DNA of 64,000 nt from Prostheceraeus crozeri (lineage: Eukaryota; Platyhelminthes; Polycladida; Euryleptidae). The notes under the pieces are model-generated. The model saw nothing but the letters and a program-made list of their open reading frames with translations. It ran no database searches and was not told where the DNA came from. How positions within the stretch are numbered: position 1 is the stretch's first letter; each line of letters opens with the position of its first letter. Where the stretch lies: contig CAJQUW010007484.1 of assembly GCA_907163375.1 (NCBI GenBank), positions 124,001-188,000 on the forward strand, in the 5' to 3' direction. A program made the translations under genes and the position numbers. Of the stretch, positions 13,550-25,523 are shown piece after piece.

Positions 13550-14577
13550 AGGTATTTTCCCCAGAATTGATAAACATCATAGAAACGTTTAGTTTAAAGA
13601 ATGGGGTATTCAACAGTCTGATTTCTTGTACTAATGTCCCGGGACGTTTTACATTTTTTAAGCGCTTTAAAGAGCAATTGAACAATTGCTTAACTTGTAT
13701 AATTTATCAAAGCTCTATCATGAAATTATCCTGTAAATAAATTTTGCTACAACTTTTTTAAAAACTTGCCTAAAACTTGATAAATTTTTTCGGCTCTATG
13801 ACGTGGTGTCGGGAACGTGTCGGCAGCGACGGGAGCGTAGTGGTGTTTTGTCTGAAAACAGACATCATTTTTGTTGCGTCTATTCAGTGCCAGCTTCACG
13901 TCACGATGCCAGTTTGATTTTGAGGATGTTTTGCGAACCTCTTTTGAGAAATACACAAGATTCATATTGTAGAATTACATTGAAATATTTTTTAGTTTTG
14001 CACATGAAGAAGAAATAATCCTTATTTCATGACAAAAGTGATATTTATTAAAGATCTATATAAACATAGGTCACAGCTATCATTTGTAGTATAGTAAAGA
14101 TAATTCTTACTTGAGCAATAATACAAATTGTAAACAATTATATTTATTTTAAGACTATCATGTTTATTATGAATTGTAACTGATAAGCAACCGTTCCTTA
14201 TCTTAATCCATGATAGATCCATTGACCTAAATACATAATGTGGAAATTTTTAAATTTACTATCAGTATCATTTTATTGCCATGAAATCACTGCTGAGTGT
14301 ATTTGTGTTCATGATCTGTCGGGCGCATTCCTTTTTTTGCTGCAGAAAATAGTTAATTTTTGTCTCTTGTATTATCAATAGGGCATATAAAGTCATTTTT
14401 TGCAATACATATCAAAATGAAAGTATAAAATTTTAAGGATGATCTTATTTTATCATGTAGTGTTAGGCATATCTTACATAGCACTGTGGATCTCTTAGTC
14501 TCACTTTTAAGGCCATGTTAAGTCATAAGTATGTTTTCATTAATCTTTGTGTGATGGCCATTGGACGGCAAGGTATA
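13550..14577. other. 3' flank of BEN-like exons; no gene seen
   Basis: AT-rich. Overlapping short frames on both strands around 13750-14220 lack splice or family support. Confidence 0.4.
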
Positions 14578-15118
14578 ATTATTGAGGGCACAAAATGCGG
14601 ATTCTTCGACCAAAATCGTATTATAAAAATAAAAGTACGCGCAACGTTTCGCTTCCGCTTCAGCTGGCGCTATAAAAGGCAATGCCTACTGTATGCGAAC
14701 ATTCAGGGAGTGGGTTGTACTTGGAAGGTTGTGTGTACTTGATTCGATGTTCCATTTGCCCCTCACACTCCCCTGCTACCTACATCGGTGAAACGATGAA
14801 AACTATTCGCTCCAGACTTCGTGAACACTTGACTGTAGACTCTTCATTGTTTTATCAGCACATTGTTAATGATCATAATAGTTTCCCTGACATTTCCATG
14901 ATATCTCTGACGATCCTTCACAAAAATGTTACTAATCTCACTGAACGTAGGCAACTTGAACTTTTTGAGATCAAATCACACAATCCCTCTCTGAATGTTC
15001 GCATACAGTAGGCATTGCATTTTATAGCGCCAGCTGAAGCGGAAGCGAAACGTTGCGCGTACTTTTACTTTGATAATACAATTTTGGTCGAAGAATCCGC
15101 ATTTTGTGCCTTCAATAA
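14578..15118 (+). mobile_element. Penelope-like element fragment with inverted arms
   Basis: Arms 14578-14704 and 14993-15118 are near-perfect inverted repeats of about 127 bp. Both contain ACGTTTCGCTTCCGCTTCAG or its complement, and GGCACAAAATGCGG lies near the outer ends. They enclose a GIY-YIG nuclease ORF that starts in one arm and ends in the other. Penelope-like elements end in such a GIY-YIG domain and are known to carry terminal repeats in either orientation. The reverse transcriptase is absent, so this is a 3' fragment or an inverted double insertion. Confidence 0.65.
14682..15011 (+). CDS. GIY-YIG endonuclease domain (Penelope-like), partial
   Basis: The 109-residue ORF has the GIY-YIG signature in Penelope form: CVYLIRC (residues 17-23), ATYIGET (32-38), then RSRLREH with the conserved arginine and histidine (43-49). 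A late ERRQLELFEIK segment could hold the metal-binding glutamate. CVYLIRCSIC adds the extra cysteine pair usual in these elements. In the family this nuclease nicks target DNA to prime reverse transcription. Only the C-terminal domain is present. The ATG lies inside the left inverted arm, so the start is probably fortuitous. Confidence 0.7.
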   Translation: MPTVCEHSGSGLYLEGCVYLIRCSICPSHSPATYIGETMKTIRSRLREHLTVDSSLFYQHIVNDHNSFPDISMISLTILHKNVTNLTERRQLELFEIKSHNPSLNVRIQ

Positions 15119-15369
15119 AAAGTATGTTTCTCATTAACAAATATGTTGCTGATTCGTAATTCTTTACCGTAGTTCTTAGAACACCAAAAAATTTACATGT
15201 ATCACAATCATCTATTCGAAATATGTTTTTGAGAAATTACTTGAATTATTATTTATTACAATATAGAAGGTGCTCAGTTTAAAATATAAATTGAACTGTT
15301 ATAGGAAGAGTAGTTTACTGTTAAATTGATGCAGGTAAGGTCATAGGCCTACTAAGACTTTGAGACAGT

Positions 15370-15615
15370 AATTCGCTAACTTCAAGTGATCAAACACCGT
15401 CACTAAATATTATCATGTCACACTCAAAATCGATGTGCATACTCCTGATAGAGTGACCTGCCAGGAATGTGGTCCGTTAACGTCATTTATTAGGATAACT
15501 GATGATTTCAACAACCCATTTTTGAGAAAAGTACAGATAGATGAAAAAATCGTCATTTTCTGCACAATTCGCTAACTTCAAGTGATCAAACACCGTCACT
15601 AAATATTATCATATC
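15370..15615. repeat. 196-bp satellite, left part, interrupted by hAT
   Basis: AATTCGCTAACTTCAAGTGA recurs at 15370 and about 15567, and ATCATG/ATC recurs at 15412 and 15608, giving a period of 196 bp. The array breaks at 15615, where the hAT element begins, and resumes on the other side at 25524. The last 8 bases, ATCATATC (15608-15615), are the hAT target-site duplication. Confidence 0.85.
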
Positions 15616-15705
15616 TAGTGTTTAAAAATTACTGGTAATTTAAGGACCGGTAATTTACCAGTAACTTACTGGTAACGCACTGGTAACTTAACGGTAATTT
15701 ATACT
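15616..15705. repeat. hAT left end with GGTAA subterminal repeats
   Basis: After TAGTGTTT come closely spaced variants of the palindrome TTACCGGTAA (ACTGGTAA, ACCGGTAA, TTACCAGTAA, ACTGGTAA, AACGGTAA). Subterminal short repeats in hAT elements usually bind transposase; that role here is inferred. Confidence 0.75.
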
Positions 15706-18700
15706 TTTTGACGTATAACATTTTTGCCTTTAAATGAAAATGTCCCAAAGTGTGTGAAGAACATCTGTGCCATATATCCTTTTATGCAAGTATGTTCTTT
15801 ACCCGAGGTCAAAAATGCTTCATATATTTAACAACCACCAAAATATGTGATTTTCATAAATCCTAGAATATTGAGGTGGTTTTTTCAGATAGTTCGCAAT
15901 TATTGCAGAAATTTTTATTGTAATTTCTCATGGAACCATATTTTCATCAAACTAGTGTTATTGCCCAAATATATTTGCTCCCATACTAGAAAACTGAACT
16001 CCATAGGATGACACCTAGTCCATGAGTCAGACGGACCTCTACTCTATGACAGTGCATTGCAGGGGGCAGGTCCAAATATGCATCGAAAAATTCTCTGAAA
16101 TCAGGTTGTTGGAAAAGTAAAACTTGTCACCTGAAACGGCCGCTTCAGCAAGTTAAGCATTTCCTTTCTGCTATTCTCTACTTCATAGAGTAGGTCCTAC
16201 ATTTTGTGAGCAGAATTATAATATAAGTTTAAATATCACAATTTTAAATTAGTTTCAATTCTACTTTCGTCCTTTGATCGTCGCTGAAACCACGTTTTTC
16301 TAACGCAACAACTAGTTATATGTGAATCGTTTGAGTATAAAATAGTCCGTCTTTTCTCATCTGGAAAAGATATGCGGAAGATAGTCAACAATTGAGGCCA
16401 ATACATTCTATCAATCAGCGTAAAAAATGCTTAATCACAAAGCTTGTTGTAGGCTAAATAAAGTACGGAAACATTCGATTGAAACATATTTTTTAGAAAA
16501 CCAAGCAAATTACGCTGCTAATATATCGTGTCTGGGTTTTATATATTTCTTCAGTGCAACTGTAAAATAGTAAATGCCATGCGGGGTGCGGTAGTATAAA
16601 ATATATGTCGTAAAACCATGTAATTTTTGTCACTTCAAGTTTAAGCGTTTTATCATTTCGATACCACTAAAGCTATAAATCTGAAAGTTGCTGAATAGGT
16701 CTAGCAATTGTTCCACTTTGTCATGTCATAGTAGCTAACTTTGAATATTTATTACTTCAAACGTGACAGTATGCACGTGGTTAAAATTACCTTGTCTTGA
16801 CTAACTTAAGCCTACTCTACAACTGGACTGCTTCATCTTTTTTACGGAAGGAGAACTTTCGTTTGCTCTTATGAGCTTTATTTTATAATAAAAAGTAGAT
16901 TTTGACATTTTGTCTTGTTTTGCTTGCTCCTGTTTGCATCGACTTCACTTGTTTTTTATTTTTGCTGTACTTTCCTTACCTAGGCCTACTTAAATTCTTA
17001 AAACCTCATTTATTCATCCTAAACGTTTTTTTTTGGTGCAAAAGTATACTTCTAATCGTGTTTTTCTTGCTGTCTCTCTATCTTCTTGCTAAAATTCCAA
17101 AACAATAGGCTGTCCAGTCATTCCTTCGGACGCATGTTGTGAATCATGCAAGGATGCGTGTTTCGACTGAACTGTTTGATTTATCCAATCTTATATAGCC
17201 ACTAGAGGAAAACGTACGAAAGTTTGAACATCAGAAATTCGCATCGGTCAGGTTTAAGTTACCCTACCTCACTGTTATTAGGCAAAATCATCATTTGTTA
17301 CCAAAAATAGCCTCGTGACGTCATATGACCTCACATGACGATTTTGACCTTGAAAACTGAAAGAGCGAAGTCGGCTTCCTATTTGCTTTCAAAACTTTGT
17401 ATAGCCCAAAAATGCTTTGTTTCGTCGTAAATTAGCATTTTATGCCTGAAACTGCTGAAACTGAAACTACGTTAACCATCATGCCACCCAACCCCCGACT
17501 AGAATCTTTACATAAAGCGCGCCGGATTATGCACCGGGCATTTTGGCAGGCGTGCGCCGCGCACCGGCTCATAATTTTATTTATAGACTTCACCAGACCA
17601 AGGTGCGCCAACACCATTTTATATCTGTAGATTCCACTAACAAACCAAGGCACGTCGACACCATGTTCTTTTTATAGAAACTATGCAATGTGCTTTAGCG
17701 CGCCGGCACAGAATTCAGTTTTCCTCACATCACAATTATTTGACACGCCAACACTGATTTCTTTTCTAAGAAATAGTATGTACAGAAGTAGCCGAATAAT
17801 ATACTAACAGTGCATGCCACAAATTTAGAGAATATATCTAGGAAAGTAACATTTATATTTGTAAAGTGGATATCTGCTATTATTATTGTTTAAGGCTATA
17901 ATGCATGATTTAGTGGGCTTATCACGCCTGTATCCCCTGCTTACAAAAATACTAAATATGTTGCTGGCTCTTACCACAAAAGCAGTAAGGTTCGAAGGCA
18001 TTCTGGCAAATCTATATAACAATCTGGGCAGCAAAGACATTCATACCAGCTTGAAGAGGCATTGCTATCTGTAAAAGTGTATAGCACCACTTGTGGACTG
18101 CAGAACTAAATTCGTGAACTCTGTGATGGAAATCAGTCGTGCAATTATCATCTCCACTCCTACTGGCCGAGAGACCAGATGGATGAATCTCACTAAGGAT
18201 TATATCAAAAAGTCCATAACTGAAAACGCAGGTCACAATCTGTAAATGGTCTGTATTTTTCTCTCGTGTCTATATTTTTTAATAAATATTTATTTTCACC
18301 TAAGCAAGTCTGTTGGTGGAAATTTTGTAAATTATGGAACCCAATTATTCATTGATTGTGTTTCTCTGACGCCTTAGTATCATCACAATGATGTATGAGC
18401 ATTATGAAAAGAACCAGAAGTATTTTCTTTATCCCTCATATGCATGCAATGGGTCACGGCGGACCGAATGGCTGCGGTATTTGGTTGTCTGAATATAGTT
18501 TTTCTATGGATTTGAAAGTCTGATGTTTCATGTATTCCTTCATTTGTCATCAATAGATGTGTAACAAGTCTCCAATGTAGGAATCCAATGTACGGAAGTT
18601 ATTCATCCAGTGAGACTCAATTGCCAAGAATATAATGCCAGAAAATATGCAACATAAAAATTGATGTGCTTCCTCAATGCAACTTAGCATCGAGATCATA

Positions 18701-19507
18701 AATGCTCGAAATTAAGCTCTAATGAAGAACTAAGCTAGTATAATATGGCTGGACCGGCAAAATATGCTATGCTGGTTTAAAATTTTTTGATATGTGTAGC
18801 TTTACAGAAAGGGCTTTGAATAGAGCAATGAAATTATTTAAATGCCTAATAATGTTTATGGTCGGGGAGAGGATTAAGATGTGCGCAATGTCTCTGAATA
18901 AGTGAAACTCCTTAATCAACGGGCTACTCCCTCACTTCAGTGTTGTCGCAATGTTTTAGTTGGAAATGATGCTCACTGTGCTTATCCCTGATGCAAACTG
19001 GACTCATCGTAAAGCTTAGGAATGTTTTTGGTCTTTTTTCGGGTTACTGGAAGGACCTGTCATTAAGTCTGTATTTTTGTTTTCCGGAAGTGGCAACCCT
19101 GCATAGGCCTATATACATATATATGAACTCGTCAGATAAAATTTTTTGGAATCCAATTTGCGATAATCCGTGTCCTACCTAAAAGGACTCGTGCTTAAGA
19201 GCTGCAAACAGAAGATAGTCATTTTGGCGGAAATTTGTCTTCGGTTAAATTACCGAATAGTCGGTCAAGTTTATAGTCTTGAGGTTGATAATATATTCCC
19301 AAGTCATAAAGCGCCGCAGGCGCTTACTGGAAATTACAAAATTACTGGATTTCTGTAATTTTGGTTGTTTTCTGAAGCCGCGTCGCAGGCGAAGCCTTCG
19401 ATCTTTTAGATAGAGGCAAGCTAAGCCTACAGTCTTGACTACCAAGCTTATAAATTTCATGTTTTTTACAGCGCCGTTGGCCAAACCTCCGCTTCAGGAG
19501 ACTTCAA

Positions 19508-22500
19508 ATGAAGCCGCGAACGAAAATATGGAACCATTTCAAGGAAAACCAAGGCTTACGAAATGCAAAGCCTACTCGAGCAATCTGCCGCTACTGCAAC
19601 ATGAGCTTCAAAATTAATTCAACGAGAATGCAGAAGCATTTGGTGATTGACTGTGCTGCGTGTCCTGATGCAATAAAACATGAATTTTCTGAGAATGTAT
19701 CAAAATCGTGCTTTAGAAACTTAGTTTCGAGGCATCCTCTAGAAGAACAGAGTTCACAATCATTTGCATCATCACGTAGTGATACAGTCGAGCTTTCAGA
19801 TGATGATAATGATGATGACTCATCAGAAGTTATGTCAAATTCATCGCATACCCAGGGCATACCTGTGCAAAGTTCTGTGACAGATTCATTCTTAACTATG
19901 CAACCTCCGAAGTATGCATCCTCGCAAAGTACGCTGTTGACAGTAGCTTTTTGTGATACCATAGCCCAAAAAGAAGCCAAAGATCTTGATCTCCTATTTG
20001 CAAAAGCAATATACACTTCCAATCTTCCGTTCAGAACATTTGAAACGCCAACGTGGGATGAATTTTTCAAAAAGATCCGCCCAGCATGGCATGTACCCGC
20101 TACTTATAGCATCAGCAACACATTACTGAATACGTGGGATGAGATCGTGACATCTGATGTTAAAGACAAAATGACATCTTCCTCATCTCTCGTTTTACTC
20201 ACTGACGGTTGGTCATGTGTGTCTGGAGACGCACATGTTCAATTTCTGGTCGCAACTCCGGAACCTGTTTATGTGAAATCCGTGCATCCTGCGGATAAAC
20301 GGCACACGGCCCAGTTTATAGCCGATGAATGTGAAAAGTTGTTGACACAAGTGAGCGTCGCGCCAGAAAAGTTTGCTGCAATCTGCTCCGATCACGCTTC
20401 CAACATGGTGGCTGCGTGGGACATTTTGGAGAAGAAATTCCCTTGGATTCTAGCGTATGGATGTTCGGCTCATGCCGTAGAACTGATGGTGAAGGACATC
20501 CGAAGGGTACCTACAATAGGACAGACAATAGCGGAGCATAAATCGATCAGTACTTTCTTTCGCAGACATCAGATTCCAAAAGCAGTGCTAGGTGAATTAA
20601 CTATTCAGTTATTGAAGAAATCACTGATGTGCCTGTATTTCTCGGATACAAGATGGTCAGGCGCTCATCGTATGGTCGCTCGGAATGCGAGGCTTGCGGA
20701 CTGCTTAAAGTTGGCAGTGTGTGATGCGCGATGCAAAGAAAGTTTACGACAGTATGAACGAATCAAAGCAATGGTCCTCGATGAGACATTTTGGAGGAGA
20801 ACGGTCTTCGTGGTGGGAATCTTAGAACCGCTGAAGCACGCTGTAAGCGAAATCGAAAGAGATTATTCCAAAGTATCTATCATTCCAACGGTGTGGTGCT
20901 ACGTGGAGAGGACATTACTCAATTTGATGCTTGATATCGATGACGACGTGATTCCGATTGATGAACTCGATATGATTGACGAATCTCTGAAGAATCGAAG
21001 AGAATTTACTGTGCGACCAATACATTTAGCAACCAATGTTCTAGACCCACGTTTCCAAGGAGGCCACTTGACGGATGCTCAAATGGCCACAGCAGAGAAT
21101 TTGATAATGCAGCTCGCCGAGAAGTATGACTTTTCAAACGACCAAGTTTCCACCGAATTGATGGAGTATAAAGCACATTCTGGAGCAGTTTTTGGTCGAT
21201 CTCACTTATGGATTTCTGGCGCAAAGCTGGATACTGATCCTGCTGTGTGGTGGAAGGCAATCGGAAAAGGCACCAACTTGGCTGAAATCGCGTCTACTGT
21301 GTTGAGTTTTCCTTCTTCCATTGCTTGTGTTGAAAGAGCAAACAAACAATATTCTAATCAGAAGACTGAGAAAAGGAATCGACTAACCGATGCTCGCAGC
21401 GAGAAAGTTACGAAAGTTGCATATAATTTGAAAATCTCCGAGCGACACCTGAAACCTCGCCAGCGGAAGGTCCACACTGCATTGGTTCCTCCTACCCAGA
21501 GAGAAAAGAATGAAATCAGAGTAAGTTCATTTAATTAGGGAATTGTATTTGCTGTAATGTATCCTTAGTCCGGAGCAGGTAACGACACAATCAATCAAAA
21601 CTTCTATCAGAATTTATCAGAACTCTTTCGTGTTCTTTTGGATAGGTCAGGAAACCCGTCATTACGTGTTGAATCAAATTGAACGTACATGTATATCGAT
21701 TCTATTCCTCAAACTTAACTGATGACGTTCACTTATCACTTTTTCAGGCAGCAGCGCACGAAGATGAATAAATTAATTTTTATTTTTCAGCGACCGAAAA
21801 TTCGCAAAATCACGAGAACAAGTGCAGCTTCTTCCATACAAACTGATGAAAGTAAGTTACTTTGTGATTTCCAGCTCTTCTCGGTTTTATTTTGAATTAT
21901 GAGCACGTTCACAGGTAGCTCAAGGTTGTTTAGTGGTAAATTCCTGTATAACCGGGTTCTCATTGGCAGTTATGAGATTTTAATGCAATTATTTTCGTGT
22001 TTGCACAAAAATGATCATAAGCATGTTTATGCGACTCAATGTTTTTATTTATTGTAACTATTTTTAAGTTGCGGAGACTCTAACGCGGTACTCAGTATCA
22101 GGCGTACTCATGAACAAATCAAATCCTCGTTTGTTATTAGACTACATGAAGCTCTTGTTACAAGTGTAATTAATTTCATAGTTTTTGGCTTAATCATATC
22201 TCAACCAAGAATCTTAGTTCAGATCAGGTTAATTAATTTGATTAACGATGAAGTTAAATCGGTTTTTATATTTAGTCAGAATTTACTTTTGCATGAAAGT
22301 CATGGCTACAGGAGCAATTAATTCTTTCGTGTCTGCTAATATACGACTCGTCGCGCGATTTGTTGCCTTAAAAACGATATTTCTGTATGTTATATACCGG
22401 TAATGCTTAACCAGAAAATGTTATAAATTCATTAAGTTATGCATGTGCAATAGTCCAAAACATTTCCTATTCTATACCTACCACTTAGCTTAGAATACGA

Positions 22501-23558
22501 TAATGATTTTTGTCATGTGAAGGTTGAAGAAGTAAATTGATCTTGATAGCTGAATTTGATACACCAGTTTGAATAATGAATTCAATATTACATGGGCGAA
22601 GTACTGATAATTAAGTATTGATTAAGTAAAATGTATTGGTAATTGGTGTGCTATAACCTTGAGAATCGCACGCAGACTACAAATGTAGGAATTGATGATT
22701 AAGTCAACCGATTGACATCATCAAAGCCATTGGTAAATAAAAATGTTATGATAGTGAGGCGGCACAAACTACATGTAATTGGCTTTGTTGTGATGTTCTG
22801 TAAACGATATGACGGTTAAGTACATAGTGATTAGGTTGCTTCCACGTCCACACGCCTGATTTAGGGAGGTCATATCAGGGTCTTCAATTTTACATAGATT
22901 AATCAATAATTTCATAATTCAATAATTTCAATAATTTTAATTTTATTATTATCATCAAGAATTTTAAGCTTTTTATAATATTTTCATAATTCAACGGAAA
23001 TTTTGAAAATTCCTAAAATGACTTCGCTTTTTTTACCAGGGGGTAATTTCCGTTAATCGATCCGAGACGATTTGTAGACCCAAGGTATAACATATATTAC
23101 CCAATAACCATAATATAGTCATTCCATATCGTGACTCAATATCACGTCATAAATTTTCAGGTTTCGATGAAGATGATGTCTCCCTTCAGTCTGACGAGTC
23201 TGATCGCGAATCCTCCTGCGATGAAGTTGTCAATTCTGAGAAAGTGCCAATTGCTGTTGGGGATTGGGTCGCGGCTGCGATCGATTACACCAAAAGTCGT
23301 CAATACCGTGTTTTCTTTGGTGTTGCGAGTGATATCGATAGCGACACAGATGTGACAGTCAAGTTCGCCAAACTCAATCGGTATCAACTTCTTGTTTGGC
23401 CAGAAGAGGATGACATCGCCCAGGTGGATATGTGTCGCCTTCTCAAAATCAAAAAACCTATTGAAATTACTTTTTCCTCGAGGCGGCCTGGCGGCCTGCA
23501 GCTATGTGAGGGTGATGTAGAGTTATCAAATCGACATTTTGCCAGCTGTATCTTTTAA
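19508..23558 (+). CDS. hAT transposase, three exons, 823 aa, uninterrupted frame
   Basis: Exons 19508-21520, 21791-21851 and 23161-23558, with GT-AG introns (AGA/GTAAGT; TTTTTCAG; GAAA/GTAAGT; AATTTTCAG) and consistent phases. A BED zinc finger opens the protein (W8, C27, C30, H44, C49). A Ser/Asp-rich linker (about 75-125) follows. The RNase-H-like core has D233 (LTDGW), D295 (CSDHASNM) and the hAT C-x-x-H motif at 319-322. The C-terminal dimerisation region carries the catalytic E609 (ACVERANKQYS). Exons 2 and 3 add a basic stretch (RPKIRKITR), an acidic linker and a small domain with VGDWVAAAIDY and LVWPEEDD. Such W-P-x-x-D modules occur at the C-termini of several animal transposase families. 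ATG 19508 is chosen because it directly precedes the BED finger, although the frame is open upstream. The enzyme would cut and paste this element. The stop codon is part of a TTAA MITE target site. Confidence 0.88.
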
Positions 23559-24347
23559 CAGTTCGTTTACCTCACGCGGTGCACCCCAGCGACTTTCGTC
23601 ACGCTGCCTGTCAAAGTTAAAAATCAACCTCAGAGCGGAAATCTCGTGGTTTTTCATTAATTTTTTAGATATTTCTTAGTGCTAAATCACTGAAATCTCT
23701 GTGTTTCTATTTCGCCACGCAACTCTTTCAGTTTTCAGCGACAATGCTAAAATCAATTTTGGCAACTGAGAAGTGTACTTATACAGTTGGACATCTCAGA
23801 CTCCAAATCTGCTTTCGTATTGCGAAATTTGAATTTCTTATATGTATAAAATATGCTTGCGTAGTTTTACATATGCTTGTGCTTGATGTACATGCATTTC
23901 TTGCATATGCGAAACCGTGAGTCAAAAATCTAATTTCATAGTTTTCGCACAATTCAGACCTGCTGATTTCAAATCTCAAGTCAGAATTGTGCAATCCTGA
24001 CTACCGCTGAAGCTCAGAGCTGAGTGAATTTTGAAATTTTGACTTAAGATTTGAAATGGGCAGGTCTGAATTGTGTGGAAGCTATGAAATTAGGTTTTCC
24101 GACTCGTGGTTTCACATATGCAAAAAATACATTGCAGAGCATGTACAAGCACATGTAAAACTACTTAAATATATTTTATACATAGAAAAATTCTAATTTC
24201 GCAATTCCGAAAGTAGATCTGGAATCTGCGATGTCGAATTGCACAAGTATATCTCTTAGTTGCCAAAATTGAGTTTAGTATTGCAGCTGAGAGCTGGAAG
24301 TTGGGCCATGATGTAACTCTTATCTTTTTCCTGAGGTAAACGAACTG
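23559..24347. mobile_element. TTAA-flanked foldback MITE nested at the hAT stop codon
   Basis: Ends are CAGTTCGTTTACCTCA and its inverse TGAGGTAAACGAACTG, bounded by TTAA at 23555-23558 and 24348-24351. Inward, the arms pair over most of their length, for example ATTTTGGCAACTGAGA (23756) with TCTTAGTTGCCAAAAT, and CAATTCAGACCTGC with its inverse. That gives a long imperfect hairpin of 789 bp with no coding capacity. TTAA targets are typical of piggyBac-type and some other superfamilies; which one mobilised this MITE is unknown. Confidence 0.82.
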
Positions 24348-25432
24348 TTAATGCTTGATACGATGCAATAATGGTCGTCATTCGTCTACAGTCAACATGT
24401 CAAAACTTTACGCCTGCTAATTAAGCGATGCTGCTGACTTAAGTTGACTGCTGATCGCATTTTTCTGATTTCAGCTTAGTCTATTGTTTCGATACTTGCG
24501 AACAATGTTGTATCGGCAAGTTCTCCTACTCATTTTGTATATTCTGTCAATTGTTTTTATTATGTTTCTATTCTGATGTTATATTTTTGATAGAGCCTTT
24601 ATTATTTTACTTTCAATCCTTAATCAGCAAGTGCATTTTATTATAATTCGGACCTATTTGGTTCATTTTTGAGCGATAACAAAAAAATACTGAATATCCA
24701 TTTTGTTTTGCCTCATGTGCTGAAAAAATGTCCGGCTATTTTTTCTGGGTATCTTAAGATCAACTTAATATCATCAGACTTTTTAGTTTAAAGTAGTTGG
24801 ATTTTCTGGTGGCATACGCTTATGTGGCGAGATTTAATTGGAATTTGAATACGGTAATATGGACGATTGATATCAAAATGATAAAAGACTAATGTGCAGA
24901 ACTTCATAAGTAGCATTTTGCGTAAATAGGCTAATAACGTTGAAATCCGGGCTGCTGAAGCGGTTAGGTATGTAACAAATTCTCACCGATGGGCGATAAG
25001 AAGTCCTAGAGACTCGCGTAGGAAAGATGTTGCAATAATAGATACTTTTCGTGTCATCGATGAGAAATTGTAAATGTAAGCCTGATGCCTTGAAGCGGAG
25101 TCGAGGACTACATGCAATTATTTAGACCTAGGTCCTACAAACCTCCATTCTAGCTTGACAACAAATGGAACCTACAATTAGTCTTATTTTATATATTTCA
25201 TCAGTGCCCGGTACTATGCTAGATCTTGTTGAAATTGCTGTCTCATTGAGTTGTCCCACCATAGTAGGATGCATCGCGCGCAGGATTTATCATTGTCATC
25301 GAATAGCTTAGACTACCGACCGTGGTGCCGTATACTAGGCCTGGTTAGATGTATTGGCACTATCAGCAATTAGGCTATCTCTATCACGCAAATTTAGGAG
25401 TAGCCTAGGCCTACGATTTTTTGCCGGATATT

Positions 25433-25523
25433 AATTACCGGTAACTTAGGCGGTAATTTATCTTAAGTTACCGGTAACTTACCGCGGTAACATACCGGTA
25501 AGTTACCCCAACTCGAAACACTA
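25433..25523. repeat. hAT right end with GGTAA subterminal repeats
   Basis: Four or more copies of TTACCGGTAA-like palindromes (ATTACCGGTAAC, GTTACCGGTAAC, TTACCGCGGTAAC, TACCGGTAAG) precede the terminal AAACACTA. They mirror the left end. Confidence 0.78.

Larger units (their letters stand above)
15616..25523 (+). mobile_element. complete hAT DNA transposon, 9908 bp, with 8-bp TSD
   Basis: Both ends start TAGTGTTT (right end read inward), matching the hAT terminal pattern T/C-A-R-N-G. The perfect 8-bp duplication ATCATATC lies at 15608-15615 and 25524-25531. Joining the flanks restores the 196-bp satellite exactly, which confirms the insertion. A three-exon transposase gene sits at 19508-23558. 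The 3.8 kb before it is AT-rich with no other gene; it holds a GC-rich degenerate repeat near 17450-17720. The 1 kb after 24352 is also empty. A TTAA-flanked MITE (23559-24347) is nested inside. At 9.9 kb the element is large for a hAT. Confidence 0.92.

Noticed and set aside
14578-15118. DNA transposon with TIRs
   Set aside because: The enclosed protein is a GIY-YIG domain of Penelope type, no DDE motif is present and no TSD is visible.
23131-23387. Overlapping ORFs on both strands at the hAT third exon
   Set aside because: Only the frame that continues the transposase through the acceptor at 23160 keeps phase and gives the VGDW/VWPEEDD domain.
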